Source of the DNA: Hepsetus odoe
Taxonomy: Eukaryota > Chordata > Actinopteri > Characiformes > Hepsetidae
NCBI GenBank assembly: GCA_017165825.1
Contig: CM029384.1
Span: forward strand, 13,789,715-13,853,714
Direction: 5' to 3'
Length of the DNA: 64,000 nucleotides
The notes beneath the pieces were generated by a model, which saw only the letters and a program-made list of their open reading frames with translations, was not told the origin of the DNA and made no database searches. Shown here piece by piece: positions 48,672 to 59,542 of this stretch (its first letter is position 1; each line of letters begins with the position of its first letter). Both the position numbers and the translations under genes were made by a program.

Positions 48672-51600
48672 GTAAAGCCCAGCTCCTCTCTCGCTTCCGC
48701 TGCACTAACTCCTCTTTCTCTTCCTCCTCGGCTCTGCCACTCGTCTGCGCTGACACTTTTCCCCCCCTCAACCTCTCCTCGTGTCGGAGCCGCTCCTGCG
48801 CTCACCGCTGTTCCTGTTTCCTGAAGGTCCTCCAGCTCACTTTTCCTCCCGCACATGGTTCGGAGGGGAAAAATGGCGCTCCGCTCCAATCTGTTCGATA
48901 TAAAAGCAGGAGGAGGAGGAGGAGGAGGAGCGGACGTGCAGACTTTGGACTTAAGTTTAGGAGTAGTCAGGGCTAATTTTTTACTCGCGACTTTTGAGCG
49001 CTCTCCGCCGAGGAGCCGCTGATCTCTCGGCTGAGGAAGCGAAAGAGCTTCGGCGCCGCTCCGCTGCAGAGACTCGGGCCTTAGGATAGGAACTCATCAC
49101 TGTTTTTATTATTAAAGGACAGCGGTCGCTTCTTCTATACGCTGGATGTGTGCGCGTGTGCGTGTGCGTGAGTGTGTGAGTGTGTGAGAGAGAGAGAGCA
49201 GTGAACTATACTGCGCCATGTGAAAATCATCTGCTGCTCATCTGATCTGCAAGTGTTGCAGCTCCAGCAGTGAGTTATTAAAGGATCCGGGCCCAGTGTG
49301 CACATCTGAGCATTTTCAGAGCAACTTGCTGTTTCAGGACTAGTTTATGTCGATTTAGATGCATATATTTGCAGAAAAATCAAGGATATGTTGGTATGAT
49401 TTAGGTGACCTGATAGGTGTAACCCTTGGACTGCAGAGATGTCATGTTGGCATATATATATATATATATATAAAGATACTATATTATGGCAAACTTTCAT
49501 GTTGAGGCAGGGACGTAGATTCTGTCCCCCAAGACTAAGATGAAGTAGAAAGTACTTCTTTAGATTTCTGTATGCGATCTTAAAGGTTGCCTCACCTGGA
49601 AAGCATCCGGTGTTTAATGCAGTTATTTTCATTTGAGTCCTGCACAGAAAAGAAAGGAATCAAATCTGCTCCCTGTATGGCCAGTCACTCCTATTGTGTG
49701 GTGTGTTCTTTGCCAGATTGTCCTTTTTACGCAACATAAACAGTGAATACATTTATCACAAGCGATAAATGTAGTTTTATTCTCTATTTTTGCAACAAAA
49801 AAAAAAGAGAGAAAGAAAAAGTTCTCACTTTTAAATGGCATCAAATGTAACATTTCCACAGGAGGAGCCTTTCCTCTTTTCTCCCATCCTGTTCTGGGTT
49901 TTATGTCGCACCACTGACAACTTTTTCTTTCTTTTTTTTTTCTTCTTTTCTTTTTTTATTTCCATTTTACACATTTCATTAATTTTTTTATGCAGTTTTT
50001 CTTAGGCAGCTTTTGTAAAAGAATTGCTTAAATTTCTCCGTTCACTTATTTCACATGGGATTGAATAGCTCTGTTGTCCGCTCTGCACTGCATGTTATTT
50101 TGTGTGTAAAAGCAGTTATTTTACCGCCATTGAAAAGCTGAATCTGTTTATTATTACAGTAGAATAGCTTGTCACATTTGTCGTTTACACTTCCCGCTCT
50201 CTGCAAAGTCTGGCTCAATGTCATGTCCATTTTCCTTAGGAATTCTAATCATGACAGAGAAGGCGTATCAACTTTTCTTCTCTGTTTCTTAAACTCACAC
50301 ACATTATTGTCTTTTTGTTTCAGTGAACTGCCCAGTAGCATTTTAGATGCTTTGAGAGCGATCAGGAGTTTCCCTTAGTTTGGCAGAGGGGTGTGTGTAT
50401 CTGTGTGTCTGTGTGTGTGTGTTGGGGGGAGGCAACGCGGCGGACAAACCACAAACTGTCTGTTTTTACTGAGAAACGCCGCAGTTATCCAAACGCCTCC
50501 TCACTGTGCCTTCGTCTCAGTCCTGTCTAGCACAAAGGAGCTCCCCCCTTCATCAACTTTTCTTAACTCTCACTTTTATGCACTTGGTTTGGGCTCTCGC
50601 CGCCAAAAAGAGAGTTTACGTTCTTGTGTTTTTCCTTCCCACCTCCAGTGGCTCTGTTTCTTAGCCGTGCCAGCCTGTAGCTCTTCAGCTTGCATATTAT
50701 TGAAGTGTAGTAGTAGTAATATTTATCTTGCCCAGCAAGTGAGTGACAAATAGTGGCTGCCCTTGGGCACACACACACACGGTTGTTTCCTGCAGTTTCA
50801 CCGCACAGGCATGGGCAGTCAATCTGGGTGATGGTTGAGCTGTTTATCCCTGGGCAATGGTGGGCAAGTTGGCTGGCGGAGCCCATGTGATTCGTAATTC
50901 ATTCCTGATTTTACAGTGGTTTTATTAAAACAGTTTCACAATTTCACTCTGTCCTGCAGAAGTGGCGTGTGTGTGCGTGTGTGAGTGCGTGTGTGTTTTT
51001 ACATGGATTTGCCGGCTTGTGGTCTGTTTTTCATTGCAAACAGTCGAACAATAGTTACAGCCCTCACAGTCATATTCTGTAATTGAGAGAAACAATATAA
51101 TTTACTGCTCCTCTGCTTTTTAACGGTCAGCATCAGTCTAAATGAATAAAAAGCAGCACTTGCCGTTTTACTGCAGCTCTTTTTTGAAAGCTTAGCTCAC
51201 ATTTCCTCAGACCATAAATCAGAAAAGGTGCATCACACCAGGTGTCCAGGAGGATTCTAGCAAAGACGCAGGACACTTTTTTGTTCCTTTGCACGCTCAT
51301 GCAGACAAACTGTGCACAGGTCAGAAATTTATCAGCGTTTTAGTCAGTTTGGGGGGATTTTGAAGGCCAGGCTCGTGTTTCTCTAAGCAGATCAGACCAG
51401 ATTTATCTCCTGTGTCTGAAATCCACATATTTACCAGCTTAGGTTGCGTTGAACCCTCACGTACCTCGCTTTCAGAGGAGAGCGAAATGCAACTGGAAAA
51501 GCAAATACACCATATTCTAATTTTACAGAATGGCCTCCGGCTTGTCTTAACTTGGCCAAAGCGTTTTATAAAGGATGTAGAGAAAATTGCTGTGCAGGCA

Positions 51601-51769
51601 TTTTTTTTTTTTAAAAGTCCCTCAACATTTAACAGCCTTGAGGCGTTGTGGGTAAAATATAAAAAAGCTTTATTTGCAAGACCTGTGGAATGAAGAAGTT
51701 AGGGCTCAGCAGCAGTAAGAAGAGTGCAGCGCGTGATCTTTTCCATTAATTATAAAATAATTAATAACA

Positions 51770-52125
51770 GAAGCTGCGGCCAAACGCGCGCGTGGCGTGA
51801 CACGCATACGCGCGTTGCACGTGCGAAAGCAGCAGATTTTTTTCTTTCTTCTTTTTTTTTTTCTTGAGCGTGTGTGTGTGGTACTGAAGTTGGAGACTCT
51901 TTTCAGGGAGAACTTTTGCGCGCGCGGCGGCGGACAGAGCGCGCGCCTTGCGTCGAAGTCTCGTCGCGGCGGAAGGCGCGCGCGCTGGAACGTTCTCGCG
52001 TTAGAATTCGCGAGGCGCGGGACGCGCGCGCACTGGAACGTTCCCGCGTTTGAACGCTGGAGCGGCAGAAGTGCGGCGACGCACATCCGCTCTGGAACGT
52101 TCGGGGCCTCGTGTCTGGCAGACGC
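51770..52125. promoter_or_regulatory. Intronic CpG island with three GAACGTTC boxes
   Basis: It is extremely rich in CG dinucleotides and GCGCGC words, sharply distinct from AT-rich flanks. It contains CTGGAACGTTC three times, with the core GAACGTTC at 51988-51995, 52036-52043 and 52095-52102. The first two lie in imperfect repeats 48 bp apart. GAA-N2-TTC is the dimer unit recognised by heat-shock factors, so these are possible HSF sites, though a full three-unit element is not present. The island might be an internal promoter or enhancer of nfix. Long antisense frames across it are composition artefacts. Confidence 0.6.
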
Positions 52126-53036
52126 GCCTTGCATTATTGTTGTTTGCTGGTTTAATTGCGGTTAATAATTCGGGAAGGATCGACAGAGTCAGGGATGACA
52201 GCAAGTGTAAACAATCAGATGAATAATTGACAGTGATAACAGCTCCCCTGGAATGGAGCGGTGCGGTGTGTTTAGGTTTGCGGGGGATGGTGCGCAGTGA
52301 AGTTGAGGGGAAGCCAACACTGAAATCTGCACAGTCGAGCGGGGAACTTTGCTGGAATGGTAGGCTATCTGAATAAAATGTGAACACGTCATTAGAGCTT
52401 GTAAAAAACAACAACAAAAAAGACTTTTAAATTGCCTCCCCCCACCAAAAAAAAAAACAAAACAGGCTTTTATTCTCGTCTACATTTCTTAGGCTCCCAG
52501 TTTGTACTCTCCAGCTCTCTAACAGACACTTTATAAACGATCCCTTTATTTGCATAGCTCTTGTTTACTTTTTTAAAATCATTGGCCTAATAAATAACTT
52601 TTTTTTTTTTTCTTCTTTGCTGCAATGGTTGATTGAGGAGCAAAGGTTTTGCACACTGAAAACAACCGATTTCTCAAAATTGTTTGAGAAATAAAGACTT
52701 AAAAGCAAATCGAAATACTTAGAAGTAATTCATGTTGCTTGTTCCTCGTTTAAAAGGAAGAAGAAAGCATAAGAATATGGAGATCACAACAAGTATATAC
52801 CCGTTTGGCTCTGGCTTGTGCTGGTGCTCCAGCTGTGAGACCAAAATGTAATTTATTCTTTCTGTGATTTAGCAAAAATGTATTCATTAAAAAAGGAGGA
52901 TTTATAGCCTGCCATGATGTAGGTCGCACTTAGACTGAGTCACTTGATATTTTCTGCTTTCTCCAAAAGTTCCAGCTATAGTGTAATGTAAGGCTTAGAG
53001 GCTTTGACACTTCAGTGCAGGCAAATAACACTAATT

Positions 53037-53054
53037 ATATATATATATATATAT
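53037..53054. repeat. Short (AT)n tract
   Basis: An AT dinucleotide run in intron 1. A similar short run occurs at 49455-49472. Confidence 0.85.
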
Positions 53055-54225
53055 CATTGCTATTACATATTTGTAAGCCCTTGCTAATATTTTTGTGAAC
53101 TAAACATCTGAGTCAAACTCTCATCTTGCATGCCGCATGTTTTTTTTATCTCACACTCTTTCAGCATTTATCTTAAACTGTTCTGTTTTTTATACCTGTT
53201 TTCCTTTCCTTTTTTTAATCAAAAAGTTTTTATTAGTAATGGTATTCAGTCTATTTTCATTCCATGTCATTTTTCAAGAGATACATTCATGAAAAATTGG
53301 ACACAGTGTTTGAACTATCAGGTTACAGGTTAGATAGGCTCAGGCTTATTAGCTCAAGCATCTCTTCTATAGGACTACATAAACAACTTTTACAATTGCT
53401 AGGGCTTGAAATGATTAGGCTAATTTTTCCAGCTTTTTGATAATATTCAGGCTTAAAGCTACTGCCTGCTTTCCTTCCGTAGACCACAAACAAAGGTTTT
53501 GTTGGCTAATAAGCCTAAAGTAAGCGAATGTGCCTTTTCCATTCAGGCTTTCTTCCACATTTGTCATCACACAATTAAAAAAAATAAAAAAGGAATTGTG
53601 TATTGGTCTGAATTTTAAAAGGTTGCAATTTCTGGGTTGATTTTTGGCCCTTGGTGTACCATATGGCCTGTGGTTTAATACCTGTGTTAGCTGTTCATTT
53701 TTAGGCAAGCACTAGTTCATTTCAGCTAGTTTCACTGAGCTTAGAAAAAAATTGGTCTGCCAGGTTTCTTTGAATACAGGTTTAAGCAAATACTCGTTGT
53801 GATTCACTCTAAGAAGAGATGTTGGCTAAAGCACAATACACTGAGCAGAGTGTTATCACTGCTCAGATGGATATTTTCAACAGAGGTCATTCAGCTACTA
53901 TATACTTCACCTTCCTCTGAAAACTACATTTAGTCATATTTTGAGAGGTGAATGTTCAATCTATCTCCAGCAGCCCTGCTTGCACTCTCTCGCTCCCCAG
54001 GCCTGGAAAATGAGTTGGAACAGCTGTTCAGGGGATTAAAATCTGATGGAACCACAGTCTGAATAAACAGAATCGTTGGACATTTTGGAATTAAAGGCAC
54101 ACGCACATGCATGGACACTGACCACTCATAAATTCATTCACTTACAAATATGGCTACATGAAGATCTTAATAAGTCATTCACATTCATTCTGTTTCTTGC
54201 ATATTTATTTGCCTTCACTGTTTCA

Positions 54226-54226
<1 letters not shown>

Positions 54227-54256
<30 letters not shown>
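54227..54256. repeat. (CA)n microsatellite
   Basis: A CA run of about 29 bases in intron 1. Confidence 0.95.
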
Positions 54257-54258
<2 letters not shown>

Positions 54259-55553
54259 CGACACGCTGTAGTAGTCCAGTGCCTTAATGCAGATTAGGTC
54301 CATGTGGCATTATCACTGGATTAGTCAGTGTTGCAGGATCTTAGTTTTTAGGCTGCGGAGGCAATTACAATTTCTGCAGTGGCTGGCTATTTGGAACAGT
54401 AAATATAGTGTGAGGCTGCCTTGATAGTATGTCTTTAACAGGAATAAAAGCTTTTGCAGACTATGGGCCCATTTCCCAGACCGAAATTAATCCTAAACCT
54501 TGACTAAAAACTATTTACAAGTGTTTGATCATTGATACAATTCAACTAGGGAAGTTAACACTTGGTGTTTAAGAATATTGTCTTGCATCATGAATAATCT
54601 TTTTATGATTCATGTTGCAAGATTTTATTCAATTTGAAGGATCTAAGTGCACCAAACACACGTTTATTTCATGCTACAGTGGTGTGTGGTATGACATTGC
54701 ATGTGCATTGTAAAACGAAACAAAACAAAAAGCAAAACAAACAAACTGTAATGTCATAAAGTTCTTCTACCCTACTTGAGAACAGCTGAGAACATCTTGT
54801 TTCACTTTGTGACTCCATGACATCACTGCGTTGTGCATTAACGTAGATGGCAAGCGGGTGCTGTAATTGGAGCCAGTATCTTGAGCATTATCCGGTGGTA
54901 CCGGGTCGCACTCATTTCCCAGAGCCGTATTGGGGCTGCAGGCCGGGCAACAATGTGAGCCGCGCAAAGAGACACTGTGTTCCTTTTACTTATTCATTCC
55001 TGCCGGGCCCCTGTCGTCTCCTCTACCCTCCGGCTCCGGCTCCTGTTCGCACTGTCCAGAGGGTCAACAATAATAAAATAACCTGCTCTGTGGTTTCAAA
55101 GCAACCAGTCCCATTTTGCTTTTGTTTTCTAGACACTCAATTTGAATGACTGAGGTGAAGTGAGAGAGAATCTTTTTCTCTTAAAGATAAAAATCCTAAC
55201 TCCTCTTGAGCCCTGGAAAATAGATGCCTCTAGCCTGACAGAGAGCAATAGAAGAGCACATATTTAACACATAGTCAGGTAATAAATCTCCCAAAGAGCT
55301 TATGCTGTTTTGCTATCAGTGTATTAGGGGATGGCAGAAACAAAGGCGGTCTGAATTAGATGCGAGTTGGCATAGGGGAATATAGCTTAGAATTAAACAC
55401 CATGTAGTTTTTTATCTTGAGCCGTATACAGAGAGGCCCGAATCAATCGCTCCTCATTTGCTATCTGCACAGCTGTCCCAGTATCCGTGGAGAATGGATT
55501 CCTGCTGCTATTGCCATGGGAGTCTCCAGCCAAGAAGAATAGGAGGATATCCA

Positions 55554-55564
55554 GTGTGAGTGTG

Positions 55565-55627
<63 letters not shown>

Positions 55628-55628
55628 A
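55554..55628. repeat. (GT)n microsatellite
   Basis: A GAGTGT-type start passes into a pure GT run, about 75 bases, in intron 1. Confidence 0.95.
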
Positions 55629-57495
55629 TCCTCCTCCCTTCCCCTTCGCTCATGTCACTCCTGGCATGGATTAGGCCTTGGCAGAGGCCTGGCAGTGCCC
55701 GTAGCTCCGCTGCGGCTCTGCGGTTGCTGATATGTTGTGCTGTTGCCATGGTTATGGAACACACACTCGAACACAAGCGCAAATTACATAATTGAGCTTG
55801 CATATACATAAGCCACAAAACATATTTTTTCCCTCTTTTTTGGATGGGAGGCTAGTAAACGTTTAAAGCTGATCAGAACCAAGATCTGCGGAAAAGCACA
55901 GACAAAATGGCCTCTAGCTGCGTCCATCAAATATAGGACGGCTCTTCATAGGAAGAGCCTTCGGGAGAGCAGGACAAGAATGCACACTGCGCGTTTATCA
56001 GATTTCCCACCTATGTTAAGAGAGGCCTATTTTTTGTTCTTCTGTTTCTCCCTTTCACTGTTAGGACTCTATATTAGTTAGTTTGCTGAGCTGGGAGAGG
56101 AGGCTCTCTAGGTTGGAGGGTGTGGATGGCTGCAGTGGATGGCTCTGCCAGGCTTGGCGTTGGTTTGGCGAAGCTTTGCCGTGTTGCTAGGCAGTTTTCC
56201 CTACTTTGGCTTTGTGCTCCATTGGTTCCGTCTTTGTCTGAGGTGATTGGTTTGTTCTTTGTTTTTGATTAGCACCCTTCTTTAGCCAAAAACAGCAAAC
56301 CAGAGGTGGATCAGGGGGTTTGCAACTGCTATTTTAGGGTTTACGCCCATGATATACAAGTTTTTAAGAGTAAGTGACAGGAATAGGTTTTCAGCTGAGG
56401 GAGTTTAGTTCATCATTAGGGCATTTGGACAACCTGCACTTGTTGTGATGTTCCAGAGTGTTCCTATATGACCTTGTTGCCTGTAATAGAGGTGTACGCT
56501 GTAAATGCCTGACCTATATCTAATACAGAACGATCTCAATATAGCTTCTTCATCACTGTCAAGAACACATGGCAAGTGTGAAATCTGAGAAAGAATTCTC
56601 CCCCACCCTGTCTCTCTGTGTTTCTTTCTCTTTCTCTCTCTCTCTTTCTCACTGTCTGTATGTCTCTGCCTGTATCTTTCTCCATTTTACCCCGCTCTCT
56701 CCCCGTCATTTAAACACTCATTTAGAACTGTCTAGTCTCATGCATAATGCATTTGAACACACACACACACACACCCATTCACACACATGCACGCACACAC
56801 TCCTACCTCTCACACCTGCACACACTTAAGCACATGGGACGCAGGTGTGCATTCTTGACTCATCCGTGTCAATCTGGTGGCGATTGTAGACATCACGCTC
56901 AGCTCCAACAGTGCTATGCTTGTGTGTGTGTCAGTGTGTGTATATATGTGTGAGAGAATTTGACTGAGAGGCTGAAAGGGAATGGCGGCCTGTATCACTG
57001 CCAGCGTGCCACATGTGCCAGAGCCTCGGCTGACTCTTAACCCATATGGCAGTGCGCTCCAACCCCTGCAAACTGTCTGACTGTCCAAATGCATTGCATT
57101 AGCACGTTTTCCTCTGCACCTGCCTGCACCCATAATTAGGTATGTGGAAAGACATAACACAACAACGCACAACGACAGGAGTGGGGGCGATTGGTTGTTG
57201 CTGGGGATGATGTGAAATCTGATTTGCTGGTAATGCTTTTATGCAGGCCTGTCAGGAAGTAAGGATTTCTCCTTAGTTTTGTATTAATGATGCATTGTAT
57301 CCTCTGTTCAGAAACAGCATAGTTACTTTAGCAGTTGTTTGTATAAGGACTCTAGAAGTTCTCCAAAAGTTGCAAAGAGGCTCTCACTTGCAGATCTCAG
57401 TTCACATTGTTAAACCAAAAAGATCACTGACTTGATGACCGCAAGAGGAAGTCGTTTATTTTTTCATCCTCATTCTTAAGTGTTTATCCAGTTAC

Positions 57496-57497
<2 letters not shown>

Positions 57498-57526
<29 letters not shown>

Positions 57527-57546
57527 AAGAGAGACAGAGAAAAAGA
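57498..57546. repeat. (GA)n microsatellite
   Basis: A GA run with AAAG interruptions in intron 1. Confidence 0.93.
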
Positions 57547-57903
57547 GTGATTCAGTATTTGAGAGGCCTTTTCAAGCATGTTAGGAGTTAACCACACAGC
57601 AGGGAGACAGATTCCCTGTCTTTGGCTTGCTGGGAGGGTGCAGAGGAGTGATGAGGCTGTATCTAGTTTTTCTTTCCTTTGGGTGGGGATTGTCTGTCAG
57701 GATTCACCAAGCCTTACAGTTTAAGTCACAGTTTTATGAAATGAGAACAACAATAAGGGCCATAAAGGTGAGAGAAAAACACGCTGTATGATTCCTGATA
57801 GTATGATGTTGTGTGCCGTGGAGCCGCCTGATACCACAAAAGAAAGTGTTGCCTGCCACTGGCGGGAGCAAAAGTGTGGGCTGCATGTCTTCTCCCCCTT
57901 CTT

Positions 57904-57907
<4 letters not shown>

Positions 57908-57935
<28 letters not shown>
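57908..57935. repeat. (CT)n microsatellite
   Basis: A pure CT run in intron 1, next to the NFI-like palindrome at 57946. Confidence 0.95.
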
Positions 57936-57938
<3 letters not shown>

Positions 57939-58066
57939 CAGGAAGTTGGCCCAGGGCCAGCGGTGGAAAATCTATACGCGGTTGCATAATATAGCATATC
58001 TTTACCTCACATGAACCCAGCGGAGGCTCGGCAGCTGTGAGCAAACAGACAGAGAGAATGAGGGAG

Positions 58067-58124
58067 GGTGTGTGTGTGTGTTTGTGTGTGCGTGTGTATG
58101 TGTGTGTGTGTGTGTGTGTGTGCA
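58067..58124. repeat. (GT)n microsatellite
   Basis: A GT run with TTTG and CGTG interruptions in intron 1. Confidence 0.93.
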
Positions 58125-59048
58125 TGTGTGTGTAAGAGAGAGTGCAAGAGAAAGAGAGAGATTCCTGTGAGCATTTGCTGGCTGTGGTTTCAGGCCACAG
58201 GCTGTAGGCTTTTTTGAGAAAAGCCCGGTGCAGCACACTGGAGAGCTGGGATAGGTTGCTGTCTTTTCAAAAGCAGTGAGAACACGGCCTCAGCCCAGCA
58301 GCTGTCCCAAACATTCTGTCAAGAGTTTCAGAAACTTCAAGTCAACCGCAAGAGCAGTAGTTGACGTTTACATGCTGAAACCCAGTACCTTTCTTAAATG
58401 CTTTGCCCTTTATGTCCAAGTTCTTGGTTACATTTGATAAAGCCTACAGCCCAACGCTGCAAGCTCATGATAGCCTTTGTGTGGTCTTTCATAAAGGGGG
58501 CTGGTGTGTTGAGATATCATCTGCCCAATTCTCAGAGAAAAGCCCAGTTCTTCAAATGGATTGACCTAAGAGGTGGCCTTCACCTCCACTCCCATTTAGC
58601 CATTTCACACACAACTAATAAGACGCCCAGTCGCGTTTGTTCCACTTTTAAGTTCTTTTCAGACCATCTTCTTCTCATTTCAGGTTCTGACGGAGAAACA
58701 GTATGTTCCAATATTTCATGGCGCCCCCACCTTTTTTTTTCTTAGACCTCAGTGAAGTGCTGGATGAATTGGAGAATGAGAAAGCGAGTGAAAGCAGTTA
58801 CCTCCTGTAGGTTTAAACTATTTCAGTATTCTCCATGGGCTCAGAACGTTTCAAGAATAACATTGTGGAGCCCAAGCATACAAACTGCTGCAGCGGCATA
58901 ACTCCGAGTGACAGTAACCATGTGCGCAGAAAAGTCCAAACAAAGAAAAGACCAGTTTATCCAAAATTAGTAGCAGTACATCTGTCCCTGTGTTCCAGTA
59001 CATTTGTTTTCATCTTTCACTTTCCTTATTCCGAGTTTGGTCTGTAAA

Positions 59049-59542
59049 TACAGTACTGTGTAAATGTCTGGTGCCACCCCTTATTTCTTTATATTTTGTA
59101 GGAAAATGAGACAATAGATATAATGAAACATACATGCTAATGTAGTATATAACACAGGAGAGTTAGTGTAATTCTAACAAGCTTTAAAGTCAATATTTGG
59201 CATAACCAGTGTTATTCTTCAACACAGCCTGAACTCTCTTTGGCAAGCTTTTTCATAATTTTTTTAAGTAGTCTTCATAAATTGTTCTCCAGGCTTCTTG
59301 AAGGACATTCCAAAGCTGTACTCTGGATGTCGGCTGCTTCATTCTTTGTCAAGATGATCCCACACAGCTTCTGCTTCTGAAACTGGTCCGGCACAGGGAC
59401 TGTAATGAAAAAGAAAGCCAAAAACGTTATTCCTTCAGGAAGACTGACAGTTGCTCAAGGATATATTTTTAAGCTATGAAAGCCTGGCTCTTTGGAAGCA
59501 AAAAAAGAGAAATGAGGGGTCGCTCAAAACTTTTGCACTGTA
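59049..59542. mobile_element. Non-autonomous Tc1/mariner-like element in nfix intron 1
   Basis: The left end TACAGTACTGTGTAAATGTC continues to GCCACCCCTTATTTCTTT. The complement of the right end reads TACAGTGCAAAAGTTTTGAG and continues to CGACCCCTCATTTCTCTTT. The terminal inverted repeats are about 45 bp with a TA at each edge, as expected for Tc1/mariner elements. The interior (about 400 bp) resembles the corresponding part of the element at 24944-25494 but has no usable transposase frame. Confidence 0.78.

Larger units (their letters stand above)
48400..49090 (+). promoter_or_regulatory. nfix: Proximal nfix promoter and CpG-rich 5' region
   Basis: This GC-rich region surrounds the classical first exon. 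Upstream come CCTCC-rich text, a GA repeat (48508-48542) and a CpG cluster (AGCGGCCGAGGCG at 48541). The GC-rich character continues into the start of intron 1 to about 49080. No TATA box is evident near a plausible start site, so the exact transcription start is unknown. A duplicated CA module lies immediately upstream. Confidence 0.65.

Noticed and set aside
48635..48889. 84-codon minus-strand frame over nfix exon 1
   Set aside because: It is a shadow of GC-rich promoter DNA. The + strand carries the recognised MYSPYCLTQ exon with a donor.
51706..52417. Minus-strand Arg-rich frames of 142 and 138 codons across the intronic CpG island
   Set aside because: They reflect CpG composition, overlap other open frames, and have no recognisable domain or start context.
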